Shown here: positions 47,153 to 58,062 of the stretch, one piece after another | How the letters are laid out: every line of letters starts with the position of its first letter | Numbering within the stretch: the first letter of the stretch is position 1 | Assembly: GCA_019915135.1 (NCBI GenBank) | Contig: JAHLMK010000014.1 | Span: 496,001-560,000 of the forward strand | Source: Strobilurus pachycystidiatus | Lineage: Eukaryota > Basidiomycota > Agaricomycetes > Agaricales > Physalacriaceae | Length of the DNA stretch: 64,000 nucleotides | Direction of reading: 5' to 3' | Notes under the pieces: model-generated | What the model was told of the DNA's origin: nothing | The model's database searches: none | The model's input: only the letters and a program-made list of their open reading frames with translations | Position numbers and translations under genes: made by a program

Positions 47153-47998
47153 TTAGGATGTTGCGCTAGTGAGTCGTGAACAGAGACCCGTAACCCGAGA
47201 GAGTGCCCCGTGGGACTTTCCGCAGAAGCTGCAGATGTGGAGGAGTGCACCGTCGTGCTGGTGATGACATCCGCCGGCCAGGTTGAAAGAGATACAAACC
47301 TTTTGTGGTGCGGGAGCGTTGAGTGAGCGCGTGACCAAAAGAACACCGTTCTGAAGATGCGAAAAACAAGGTTTCCCGTCTGGTGCAAATATTGTTGCCC
47401 CACTAGGATGATCCTTCAGAGTGTGGGGGCCTGCACAACATACACAGATTGTAGGCGGCCGCAAATCGTGGCTGGAAACGTCCCAGCCAGACGGTGAATC
47501 GACGGCGACCGTCCTTGCCGCTTTGGAAAGTCCTCGCAAATCCGAGTCCGATGGGCGCTTTCCCAGAGTACTCCCTACTGGAGCCAAAAGACGTACACCT
47601 TGACGGTGCGCAGCCTCCAAAGCGCGCAATCCGCCACGTAATGATTCCTGTCGAAGATGATACCCTGCAGAATTTTGTGACGCGCCCTCCGCTCGAAATC
47701 ATACCACAAAGCGTAGTTCTGCTCGAACCGGCCATATCTGACAAAGAACAACCTGTGAAGGCCCATCTGCTCCGCGTAGTTGTACCTCGACGCCTGCTTC
47801 GAATCAGATGGGCTTTCCGACAACAGCACAAGGGCAGCCTCCAAGTTCATCGTCGTCTCCTGCCATTGAAGGGGTGTCAGGCAGCTGTGGTGTTCGTCCG
47901 TGCCCCATTCGTCCCTTTTCGTCATCTTGGCCATGTCAAAGACAATGATCTTATCGGGATTAGGGTTCAGGACGGTGGCCTCGGGTTTGTGGGGTTTA
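47153..47998 (-). pseudogene. Gag-like gene, 3' part (broken by transposon)
   Basis: Minus-strand frame starting right at the transposon edge with KPHKPEATVLNPNPDKIIVF, continuing MTKRDEWGTDEHHSCLTPLQ and YGRFEQNYALWYDFERRARH. Around 47575-47629 coding continues in another frame (LEAAHRQGVRLLAPVGSTLG), and ends with a Cys/His-rich piece: FNLAGGCHH, then HICSFCGKSH. A Cys-His knuckle after a helical body resembles Gag proteins of basidiomycete retroelements. No reverse transcriptase or recombinase was found next to it. Confidence 0.6.
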
Positions 47999-48026
47999 TG
48001 GTGCTCGTCACCTAGTCGCAACCAAT
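47999..48026 (+). repeat. Left terminal inverted repeat
   Basis: First 28 bp of the transposon; pairs with 51135-51162, 26 of 28 positions, the outer 19 perfectly. Confidence 0.9.
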
Positions 48027-48199
48027 CATGATTAGTGGCTGTGCAGTCACGTGAGCGGCCAAATCGCGGCTCAGAATTTGTAAATTTTTTTGTATGTGGC
48101 AGAGCCAGGAGTTGAACCTGCGCTTTCCGGATTCGAGCTATCAGAATAGAGTCTTATCATCTCGTCCGTTGTGAACTTCCGCCGACCATCACTGCACCA

Positions 48200-50925
48200 A
48201 TGGGCCTCACAAAAGCTAAGAAGGCGGCCCGAGCAAAAGGCAAGCATGCCCGGACCTTTCGACACAATACCTCTTCCGTTAGTCAAGACCCAACTCGAGC
48301 TCCAGCCCTACTCCCGACCCCGGTCATTGTGATTGACGACTCGGACGACTCCGACTCCGACTCCGACGACACCGATGATACACTCTGCAACTGGGATGGT
48401 ACCGTCAACCTCGAGTTGGATGCGCAGCCACCTTCCGACTGGGATACAGAGGTTGAGGATCCGGTTCACAGTGTGGATGGAGAGGAGTTGTTGGAGGAGG
48501 AGGAGGAAGAGGTTTGGGATCTGTCTACTGCCGAGAACCAGGTCCTGCTTGATGGTTTTCGACGTCAGGCAGTCACTGAGCTGCGGGCGTTCGATGCTTT
48601 GATGAAGAAGAGGGGGAAGAATGAGTGGAAGAAGGCTGAGAGTACCTTGGGATATACCGGGCATTCGGCTCGCACCAAACGTCGCCACGCTCAGCACCAT
48701 CACGAGGGCAAGAAGCAGAAAGAGGATTCTCGCCATAGGTGCGTCTCATATCATCCATTTATGTTTCACTACTGATGTCCCATAGTGCGACTGGCGAATA
48801 CATGCGGAAGATATTTGCGCCCATCCCGTCAAGCTCATCTGCAGCTCCCGAAGTCATCGTTGCCTCCGCGCCTCTATTTCCATCCCCGCCTCCGTCTCCA
48901 CCTATTCCTGTACCAACTCCCAATGAAAACACTGTTTCACCGCTCGAATACCCGTCCGATTTTGATTCAGACATCGATACAGAGCCGGATACACCACCAG
49001 TCAACGACCCACCATCAGAAAATGAGGCATCATCAGGCAACAATGCACTACTTGAGAGCAATTCAGCACCTCAAAAGAGACGAAAACTTGACGTACCAGT
49101 ACTCGTCCAGCGGCAACGGGACCGTGAGCGAGTTGCCAAAGAACGTGCGCTTGCACTTGCCGCAATCGACAAACTGCTTCATTCCAAGAAGTCAATTACC
49201 TCCACTGCCCCCACTTCATTGCAGGCCACCCGTGCTCGTGCTGTTCAAAGCTGCCTCCGTCTCATGATCAAGGAAGACTCAGGACTTATGGATACCTCAA
49301 GACTCGTTGCTCTCGCTCACGGCTTCTCATATCATCATGGATCACGTCTTGTTTGTGATTGGGTCCGCATGTGGACCAAGGATCGAGAGCTTCCGGTATC
49401 TGGACGCGGGAAGCATGTCAAGTCTTTCTCGGTACTTGACGACCCAGTTGTGCTGGACGGGGCCCGCGAATATCTGCGTACGCATAAATGGGTCACGGAT
49501 CCCGTTAAATTCCAGCAATTCATCAACAACGAGTTGCTTCCAGAGGCTGCACGCAATTTTGTGGTGGATACCGCCGTACCTGCGATGCGGCAAGGACTCC
49601 GGAAGTATCTCGAAGTTGAGCTCTTCCCTCGCATTCATTTCAAAGCTGCCGGCGGCGTATCACCCAGCACATCCGAGCGCCTCATGCACAAACTGGGTTT
49701 CGGTTTTGTCGAGCATAAAAAGGCTGTGTACTTCGATGGCCACGAGCGTCTTGATGTTGTCGATGATCGACAAGGGCGCTTCATTCCGGAGATTGACCGT
49801 ATGCGCGATCGGCTCATTGAGTATGTCGTCCGCGATGTGGACAAAGAGCATTTGAAGTCCCCATTGCAAAACCCGCCAGACAAAGTTCAATACAATTGTG
49901 TCGAACCTCAATATGTGCTGGTCGCCCATGACGAGATGACTTGCCAGGCCAACGATGATAAAGGAAAGAGCTGGGGACCAATTGATGAGCAGCCGTTGAA
50001 GAAGAAGGGTGTTGGTCGAGGCATTCATCGCAGTGAAGTCATTTGTTCAACGGTGGGATGGATGAAAGACGCCGGAGAGAGTCTTGAGTATGGGAAAAAT
50101 CACGACGGATGGTGGACAGGCGAGATGTTCTGCACACAGGTATTTGGTTCTCAGATTTCTTTTACTCAAACTCAAACACTTCCATAGCTTCGTGAGAAGA
50201 TCATCCCAACATTTGAGCGCATCCATGGTGCTGGACATGTGATGATCTTACTTGTTGACAACTCGCAAGGTCATGCCGCATATGCTGCAGACGCATTACT
50301 CACCTCTCGGATGAACCTCAATCCTGGTGGGAAACAGGCAACATTGCGGAACGGGTGGTACATGAAGGATGGAGTGCGCGTCTCTCAGTCGATGAACTTT
50401 TCGTCGGACCACGCTCATTATCCCTCTCTTCCAAAGGGGATGAAGGTCATTCTCCAGGAACGAGGACTCTGGCGAGCTCGAATGCTCATGAAGTGCAAAG
50501 ATGGCTGTCCAGATGGAAGTACCTCATGCTGTGCAAAACGATGTCTTGACTGTCAGTCGGACTTCATAGCACAGCGCTCCCTGGTTCACGAGATCCTGAC
50601 TGAAGCTGGGCATATCTGCCTTATGCTTCCGAAGTATCACTGTGAGCTTAACTTCATCGAGTTCTTTTGGGGTGCAGTCAAGCGCTATTTGCGGGAGCAC
50701 TGTGATTATACTTTCGACACACTGAAAGCCAATCTGGAACCTGCAATGGAATCAGTTTCATTACAGACAATCCGCCGATGGGAACATCAAATGGTCCGAT
50801 GGATTGATGCATATCGGGGTGGTATGGATGCCAAGGATGCACAGGCAGAGGTTAAAAAGTACAGCACTCGTATCTACAAGTCTCATCGTCGCCCCTCGGA
50901 GCGTGTAGCTGCACTATTCGACTAA
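48200..50925 (+). CDS. DDE transposase, IS630/Tc1/mariner type
   Basis: Exons 48200-48738, 48786-50139 and 50188-50925 join in phase (GTGCGT...CATAG and GTATTT...CATAG), about 876 residues. The N-terminal 190 residues are low-complexity with a strongly acidic stretch (DDSDDSDSDSDDTDD and a run of Glu); a Pro-rich linker and a basic segment follow. The C-terminal catalytic part has candidate acidic residues in VLVAHDEMTCQAND, ILLVDNSQGH and the typical LPKYHCELNFIEFFWGAVKR, where the last Glu of the DDE triad lies in the N-x-I-E-x-x-W context. The ORF is intact, so the element may still be active or was until recently. Confidence 0.88.
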
Positions 50926-51134
50926 TATAGTAACTCCCGCCGCCCGCCTTAGCGTCGCGGCTTCCTGATTAGGAAGGTGGCCAATTTGAGGACTGAATGT
51001 GCGGTACAACTTTTTATTATGAGGTCGGAGGAAAAATCTGTCTTTCAGTTTTACTCTACTATGATATAGCGTTATTTCTGTAAAAGGGATAAGTGCTCAG
51101 GGATTTTTCCGTGGAGCAGTACTGGCTATACACA

Positions 51135-51162
51135 ATTGGCTGTGACTAGGTGACGAGCACCA
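51135..51162 (-). repeat. Right terminal inverted repeat
   Basis: Complement of the left end; followed by the TA duplication at 51163-51164. Confidence 0.9.
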
Positions 51163-51164
51163 TA

Positions 51165-51839
51165 GTGTTGAGTTCATGCGAGCGGTGTTGGATAAAGTCG
51201 AGTCGCTTGTCAGTGAACCAGTGCAGGGGGGGGGTAGAGTTTGTGAAGGATGGAGTTGAGCATGATCTGGGGAATGACAACCTTCGGACGTTCTCCCGCG
51301 ACACGGACTATGGGCTTGTCGAGTATCATGGAACCCAGCACCGGCTTTCCTTTCCCTTTATCGGCATCTTTCTCCGTCGCTGTCGCTGAGCGTCTGCGCG
51401 CGAGCTCTAAAATGATGAAGACAGGAAGGGGGCCAGCAGCTGTGCAGAGCGCCTCGCTCGCCGCCAAGAGGTCCAGTTCCTCGGAGGTGTATGCAAACAG
51501 GGCCTGCAAAGGCGGCCCAACGTCCTCCTGGACCGCGCGGTTATCCCGACATGCCAGCGTAAAATGGATGCTGTCCTCATTGTGAGTCTCTGCCTTGCAG
51601 TTGAGCGCGTTCCGAACGCGAAGAGAGCGTCCTGTTGGGTCAAGCGCGGGAGGCAAGGTCGTCCATGCAGCGAAGTCAAAGGTGTCGGGAATAGGTGCCG
51701 AGATGCCTGCATTCGGAAGGATATTGGTCATGGTGTCGAAGAAAATCGAAGAAAATAGACGGCAGACGTCCGCTAGTGTGGCTCTGTCTGCGTCGATGGA
51801 AGTGCTGAGGAGGGAAACTGACGTGCGTGGAATCCGCAA
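51165..51839 (-). pseudogene. Gag-like gene, 5' part (broken by transposon)
   Basis: Frame from MTNILPNAGISAPIPDTFDF (51731) or an upstream Met at 51839, through PLQALFAYTSEELDLLAASE and VIPQIMLNSILHKLY. It then meets a run of nine C on this strand (51226-51234), where the frame stops soon after; with eight C it would go on to HWFTDKRLDFIQHRSHELNT and reach the transposon edge in the same frame as the 3' part at 47998. So it carries both a homopolymer frameshift and a transposon. Confidence 0.65.
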
Positions 51840-52377
51840 AGTAGTCTTATTAGATAGGGATAAGATAGGCCACGTCGACAGCGAAGCACACGATAAGGGA
51901 GCCGATCAGAGCCGGATAAGATTGTGCCCAGCAAGTAACCGGCTCACGTGTGGTTGGGCGCCGTCAGCCCGCCCTGCCTGGGTCCGGTTCCGATTTCTCT
52001 CAACACTTGACAGCTGGTCAAGCTTGTTGCCTGTCCATCTCGTCGCCCTTGTCATGCCGCTTTGCAGAATCTCAAGATATGTGCTATCCCCGGTCGACGC
52101 GCCTCCAAGGGAAGGGCAATGGATGAATCAGGTTAGCTTCATGTCTTTTCACCTTTTCAAGAATGACGGGGACGATCCAAGGGGGACAATCGCATCGCGA
52201 GGCAAACGGTCTTGCTGTTGGAGAGCTCTCTGCCAAGATGTGGACTAGAGGGTTTGACGCGCTTTGCATGCGCAGAGAAGGAGAAGAGTGTCCGTGTATA
52301 TCATAGTTTTGGTGAGTTTTTTGACATTCGTGTCTGCGCTGTATCTCACCTCCCACCAGTATTCTGATACTGTCTTT

Positions 52378-55300
52378 ATGGATCTCCTGTCATTGGTGCA
52401 TGGCTCCCTCCAGTCTGAAATCTTTCCACTCATTGAACGGCTCTATCTGCACGGGCAACGGAATCAGCAGCTCCGCGCTCCTTTGCACACCCACACCGCA
52501 CTCCTCGAACTCGCCAACACTCTTTCCCTGTCGACTGACGCGCCCGTCAAAGCTTTAACGCCACCAAAAACTCCTCCGCGCATCTCATTTGATGCATCTT
52601 CATCTCAGCCAACCGTCACCCACCAAGTTCGCGTCTCAAAGAAAACCACTCTAGAAAAACTGTACACCTATCACAATGTCGACGCGTACATTGAGTATCC
52701 AGAGTCTGGAGCGTACAACCCAGTCGGGTATCTCCTTCGACTTGATCCTCAACACTGGGTATCACCACTCGATAACGCGGCGTATTCTTGGGGCAAACCA
52801 ATGGGACAGTCCACCGCCAAAGATCCTAGAACGACACGCATTCTCGTGGACTCTGTTACTGGCAAACGAGTTCCTTGTGTTCTCAGCCACAAGACTTGTA
52901 AGTTCTCTGTTTCGTCATATTGTAGACGAACTTGACTTTGCTTTCCAGGTCAGGGTGCCAAGATATGTTTGCGCGCCGACGCCGAGAAGCTCTCGAAGCC
53001 CCATACTGCTGCCACAGTGCCACTCGCGCTGATATCTTCCAACGACTGGCGACAGACGCCGAATACCTCCAGGAGCTACAGCATCCAGCATACCACGTGT
53101 TCGAGCGAACGGCAGCCCTCATTACAGGTTTGCGTAGGGTGGGATGTCATGCCGAGGAGTGGGAAGAAGAGCCAGCGCCGGATTCAAAGGTTGCATTTGG
53201 GATTTCTCGAAGTACAGACCGTCCCGGGCGCTGCAAGGGTCGTATTTCATTGGAGTATGATGAGCATGGTAAACCACGCCTCGCGTAAGTTTCTTGGTCC
53301 GCATGTCATCCGTCTTGACTGACAGATATCTGTAGTTGCGAATACTACACTTCTCTCTGTCGCGATCATCACCTCCAGTACATCGACAAAGGGCACTTTG
53401 ACCTCAAGTATCTTGAAGCGGTCTTCACAAACGACAACGAAGAGATCGAGAGGATCGAGGAGGAGGCGTACGCCGATGGATATGGACCCCTCATGGACTG
53501 TACGACGGTGGCGAATCCCAATTCAAAACGAGACTACTGTCGTGAGTGTCTCTTTTTCGTTTCCTGCGCTTTGTCTAATGGACTCTATAGCCTGTGACCA
53601 TAGAGACCCGACTACAAACGAGCTCGGACAGGCAAAACTCCAGGCCCTTGAATGCTCTGTCAGGGTCCGGATGTACGAGCCACAGGAGCAGTATCGCGAG
53701 CAGTGTCCATATGTATTGTTCTTCCTACAAGGCGCTCACACCCATCCTCCTCCACTACCCACAAGAACTCCGCCCCTTCTCCGAGAGCGCCTCTTCACCA
53801 TCTTCAGCGATATTGGAGGCCAGCTTGCCTCTCTGACTCCTAGACGATTCATCAGAAACAATGTGGTGATGGCTTTCATCAAGGAGTGCTTTCCCGACAA
53901 TCCCACAGCAAAATTGGCCGACATTCATGTTTCACTCGCGAATCATGCCCACTTGGAGATGTATATACGTCAAGCAAAGGCTGAAGCGTACCCTTTTGGC
54001 ACGGGATGGAAAGGTTGTACACCCGCTTTCTCATCTACTCGCCGAACTAATTTACATTTGACAGGCATGCTCCACATGTACGAGATCCAGATGGAGACTT
54101 ATCCAGTCGAGGCGAGATACATTCGAAAGTATCTTACTGTGGATGCCCGTACCCTTGTTCTTCACAAAGAAGACGAGGAGCGCTCTTCCGCCAATGGCCA
54201 GGACATGGCAAAGATCATTATCTGTCAAGCACCGGAAGGAAGTCGACGAATGAGGGCTTCTCAGTACATTCAGTTCGACATATCTTACAAACGCATTGCA
54301 GGATGGCACGAGTTCGAGATTGGAGGGTGGAACAGGATGACTCACAAATGTGAGAGTTAGGCCTTGCCTCGATTTCTTCTGACATGATTTCAACCAGCGA
54401 TGATTTTTACACGAGTCCTAGTCACTAGAGAAACGGCCGAAATCCACAAACTCATACTAGAAGAGATCAATAAAATCGTCGAGGAGGATACCGGCTCCCG
54501 ACTTCAATGGAGACACCTCCATGCCCGTCATCTCGATGATTTCGACGACTCCATTCTCCTTGTGACCCTGGATCAAGGCGGCGGTCAGGCAAAAGGTGAG
54601 TTAGCTATAATGGCATGTCTTCCAAGGTCTCATGTTCTCAGGATTCGGTCTCTATCTGCAAAATCGTGCCCAGGCTCTTCCACCGTCGCAAGACCTCCAT
54701 GAACCAACTCGTTTGCGCTCGGATCTATCGCCTTACGAACATCTCCACCGGATTTTGCGGCTTTGTGTGGCGCATTTCTTTCGGAATATCCGGGAATCCA
54801 AGGCGCCCAAGACCGTTCGTGATGCGATGCGAACTATCTCCTGCTTGGAGATGAAGGAAGAGGAGTGGACCAGAACGGTGGACTTTATCTCCACAGAGGG
54901 GGGAAAAGTTGGAAGGGGTAAGCGTCGATACTGCTCTGAACTTGAATCCTGACCATTTTGTAGATTGGGTTCAGAATAAGATCACCAGCAAATTTGCCTT
55001 TCAAGCTCTGTGTTGGCAGCGGAGCTTTATCCCTCGCATCATCTGGATCTCTGGGGACCGGACAAGTAATATCATCGAGATCTTGCATGAGTACAGCTAC
55101 CAGAATGGCAAGTATCTGACTCTTGTCGGAGGAATTGAGACTGGGTACGCTGTGGACTTTGATGCTTTCTCTAGCCAAGATGTAAGTTTCATACAATCTA
55201 GTGCGTACTTTCTAATTGGGCACAGGCCATCGAGGATTTTGGCATTCGACCATCCTACAAGACTGGTCACCCAAGTGAGAACATGGCCCGGAACGTCCGG

Positions 55301-55693
55301 CGTACTTGTCAGTGCCTTTGCTTTTGCACAGCCAAGGCTTCATGTGCTGATCTCTTTGTAGACCGTACCAGGAGTCGCCAGATGGTGGCCCAGGATGATA
55401 AAATCACCTCGTACAATGCCAATCTTCAGCAAGGTTTCAATCGGTTAACAGCTGCACTCGGCGATATCCCCAAGAAGACAGAGTCAGTGCGAAAGCTCTT
55501 GAATGCGGATGTGGCGCCCTCTCAGACAGCCTACGACAAAGTGGTTCAAGGAAGAACACGAGCGGTTAACGAATTGTCGAAGGCAAGGAAGGAGGTACAG
55601 GGTCTCATGTTGAAAGAGGGAGACTTGCCAAAGGGGACCGGACGCGTGGAGCTTCTCAAAGTTATACTCACACCAGACATGTTCGAAGAATAA
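52378..55693 (+). pseudogene. MULE-like transposase gene with a frameshift
   Basis: About nine exon-like segments in order. An N-terminal region ends at TGKRVPCVLSHKTC; then FQRLATDAEYLQELQHPAYH to CEYYTSLCRDHHLQYIDKG; a zinc-finger-like piece PYVLFFLQGAHTHPPPLPT; the core IQFDISYKRIAGWHEFEIGG, LVTLDQGGGQAKGFGLYL and RLCVAHFFRNIRE; then FIPRIIWISGDRTSNIIEIL, GIRPSYKTGHPSEN and a coiled tail ending DMFEE. Asp in the first two core motifs and the Cys-His-Asn block match the order seen in Mutator-like (MULE) transposases with a WRKY/FLYWCH-type finger. The frame is lost at 53011-53025 where GCCAC is duplicated around AGT (8 bp), so the copy is probably dead. Family assignment is by motif order only. 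No terminal repeats recognised. Confidence 0.55.
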
Positions 55694-55929
55694 GAATTTA
55701 TTGCAGTCTATGTCTGTGGGAATACGGCGCCTTCGCCATTGAGGAAACAATATGTGAACCGCCGGTAAAGGAGAAGGCAACTTTGGCTGTAGAGGTGACC
55801 AAAGAAAAGGGTCTTTGGAGGCGATGTCGAGGCTGCAGCCTGGTTTACCAGCTGGATCAGGATGAGCCAGTTGTACTTACACCGGATGTTTTAAAGTATC
55901 GCACAGAAAGGAATCAACTTTCTCTATAA

Positions 55930-56352
55930 CTACTCGGAATTGTTCGCCTCTGGCCATACTGTCATCCTGTCTAATGCCTCAGCCCAACGCTGCTCGCATC
56001 GACACTGCCACTCCGCCTTCTCATCTCCTGTCATCCGCTTGTAATCCTCCTCCATGAAATCCTTGTCCATCTTGCAACCGTTCTCCACATACCGAAATAG
56101 ACCGCCGGCCGTGAAGTGAACTACCGAGATATGCTCTTCGCCAGCTTCAACTGCAACATTAGAGTGAACGAGAAGTGCGGAGGGCAGCAGGATAGTGGAA
56201 CCGGGAGGGAATCGAATAACAAGGCCAAGATCCCAAAGAATGAGATGGCCGCCGGTGTCGGGATTGAAGTTTCCAAGAGCCGTGACGGCGCACCAACCCC
56301 ATGCAAGATTGCCTTGGTCAGTATGCGGCCACGTTGTTCCATAGCTAGAGTG
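55930..56352 (-). CDS. TET/JBP-like 2-oxoglutarate/Fe(II) dioxygenase, catalytic half
   Basis: Minus frame from YGTTWPHTDQGNLAWGWC through GGHLILWDLGLVIRFPPGST, LLPSALLVHSNVAVEAGEEH and SVVHFTAGGLFRYVENG to a stop at 55930. The double-stranded beta-helix pattern is clear: metal ligands His and Asp in W-P-H-T-D, the distal His in LLVHSN, and a downstream Arg expected to bind 2-oxoglutarate. This is the type found in the expanded fungal TET/JBP family, which oxidises 5-methylcytosine or thymine in DNA. The N-terminal half of the same gene lies at 58.06-59.62 kb, separated by about 1.7 kb. All catalytic residues are present, so function depends on whether the split can be spliced. Confidence 0.8.
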   Translation of the reverse strand, partial: HSSYGTTWPHTDQGNLAWGWCAVTALGNFNPDTGGHLILWDLGLVIRFPPGSTILLPSALLVHSNVAVEAGEEHISVVHFTAGGLFRYVENGCKMDKDFMEEDYKRMTGDEKAEWQCRCEQRWAEALDRMTVWPEANNSE

Positions 56353-58062
56353 CGCGCTGATACGCAGGGTACTATTCCAGTACTAGAAACAGGGAATTTT
56401 GCGATTCCTGAATAGCCCAAAGACCTTAGGAACCTCCAGTCAAGTACTTAGGATAGAGCACGCAGGAGTGACTGCCTTGACGCGGGCAAGCCTCCAGGAC
56501 AAGGTCCAGGCGCCTTAACAAGTCCATTAGGACAGGCGCAATCGAAACCTTCGATCACCTTCATCCGAATATCCTTATCCGCGCGTTGGATCTCTCTCAA
56601 GATCCCGTACCTTTGCGTGTACCTTGTACTACAGACGATGTGCTATAACCATTCGCACCCAAGGAGGGTCCAAGGTCTCCAAGCGGTTCAGTTAGAGCGA
56701 CCCAAGACCGGCGCACCTCAACCCAAAGACCTGGAAGGTCCCGAAATAGTTCAAGGACGTCACAACCCTTTTGGGGAAACAATCTTCGGAGCTGTCAAGG
56801 ACTCCGAACCGACGCCTTCCGCTATGCCGATCGATCATGATCCACGATCAAGGACCACCCCGAAAGCAGGGTGTATTACCACTTTAAGAAAGCACTCCCC
56901 TGTAGTGTCTGCGCTCGAAAGGACGTTCTTAACAATCTCCATCCAACCAATCCACAAGAAAGCAGGTGTCCGTAGGACCTTGCATCATAAAGATACCTAA
57001 GGATCGAAGTCCTTATCGGACCTCAATCTCCTGGGCCCAAGGATTATACCATACCGCCAAGGTGGCGTATATGGCTAAAGGACCAAGCGGCCTGTCCGCA
57101 GTTGTTTCGACCAGGGATAGCCAATAAGAATCCAGCACTTGTATGACTCGAAAGTCCGATGTATCCGATCCTAGAATAGATGCTTACTCAGTAGGAACCC
57201 ACCAGTAGTATAAAAGGGCCCAAAGGACCCATATTTCGGTAGCTTAGAGCCCCCTCCAGTAGCCGCTAGTCAGACGCAGCCATTGTAGTGAATCTATCTC
57301 GAGTTTCGACTCATTTCTGCAAAGAACCCAAAGACCCCAAAGACCCCAAAGACCTTTCCAAGATTTAAAGACATCAGGTGTTGCCAAACTCCTTGAAAGA
57401 CTCGAAAGAACCTTATTCCGACGTACCAAGTCAAGTACCAACGAATCTACTTGGTGTTAGAACCTTGTATTCGCAAGAAGGCCGGTTTGCAAGTGGTTCT
57501 GCCCTGCACTCACGCTCTTTCGTGAAGTACTTCCCTTTGAGGAATAAGTCGAGTTTGAACGAGTGTTGTCAACGTCTGAGACACCTTTCGGAACCTTTGG
57601 TCCCGGTGCAAGACACTAGAAGTTTGGTTTAAGTGCAAGAAGGAGTCCTTATCGTTAGCAGTCCAGTGGCGTAAAACCTGCGGTAGCGGCCTGACGATTC
57701 CAAGACAAAGTCCTTGTACACCAGAACACTTGATAGGTAGAAGCTACATTGCCTCGCGCTGTTTAAGGTCTTCATACGTCAAGAGGTTCGGCCTACGACT
57801 TCAAGGTTTTCTTGTGTCATTTCGATCAGAATCCCTACACCCCCAAAAACAACTCGTAGTTTAACTACAGCAATTCGGAATACATCTCTATTTCTCCATT
57901 ACCCAAAAGCACCTTGTTCTCTCGAACCTTTGTGCACCCCAGCTCCCTTACAAGGAGTACTAGTTGTGATAAGGATTGATAGTGTGGTTAGACGATAGCT
58001 TCTTTTCAGAGGTCTATTCCGAACTTGCACATCAGCGCTCTCAGCACTTTGCGCTGCGGCGT
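56353..58062. mobile_element. Insertion of unknown type inside the TET/JBP-like gene
   Basis: About 1.7 kb with no protein-coding frame, full of AAGGACC/GGTCCTT-like words, a short tandem run of CCCAAAGAC (57317-57355) and TATAAAAG at 57209. Its two ends look like diverged inverted repeats: AGAGTGCGCGCTGATACGC at the left and, inverted, AGTGC...GCGCTGATGTGC at the right. Removing it would join ACC-ACG-AAC to TAT-GGA in frame. It could be a non-autonomous DNA element or a solo LTR; the TATA element favours the latter, the ends the former. Confidence 0.4.

Larger units (their letters stand above)
47999..51162 (+). mobile_element. Complete IS630/Tc1/mariner-type DNA transposon
   Basis: Inverted ends are identical for 19 bp (TGGTGCTCGTCACCTAGTC at 47999 and its complement ending at 51162) and similar for about 28 bp with two mismatches. 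Both ends are flanked by TA (47997-47998 and 51163-51164), the target duplication of this superfamily. It carries one transposase gene with two introns and no other gene, and lies inside a Gag-like gene. Confidence 0.9.

Noticed and set aside
48085..48175. tRNA-like motif on the minus strand
   Set aside because: Lies inside the transposon's 5' untranslated region; only a weak T-arm and partial acceptor pairing, no valid anticodon arm.
56116..56415. Plus-strand 99-codon frame
   Set aside because: Shadow of the TET/JBP-like catalytic exon on the other strand, which has clear motifs.
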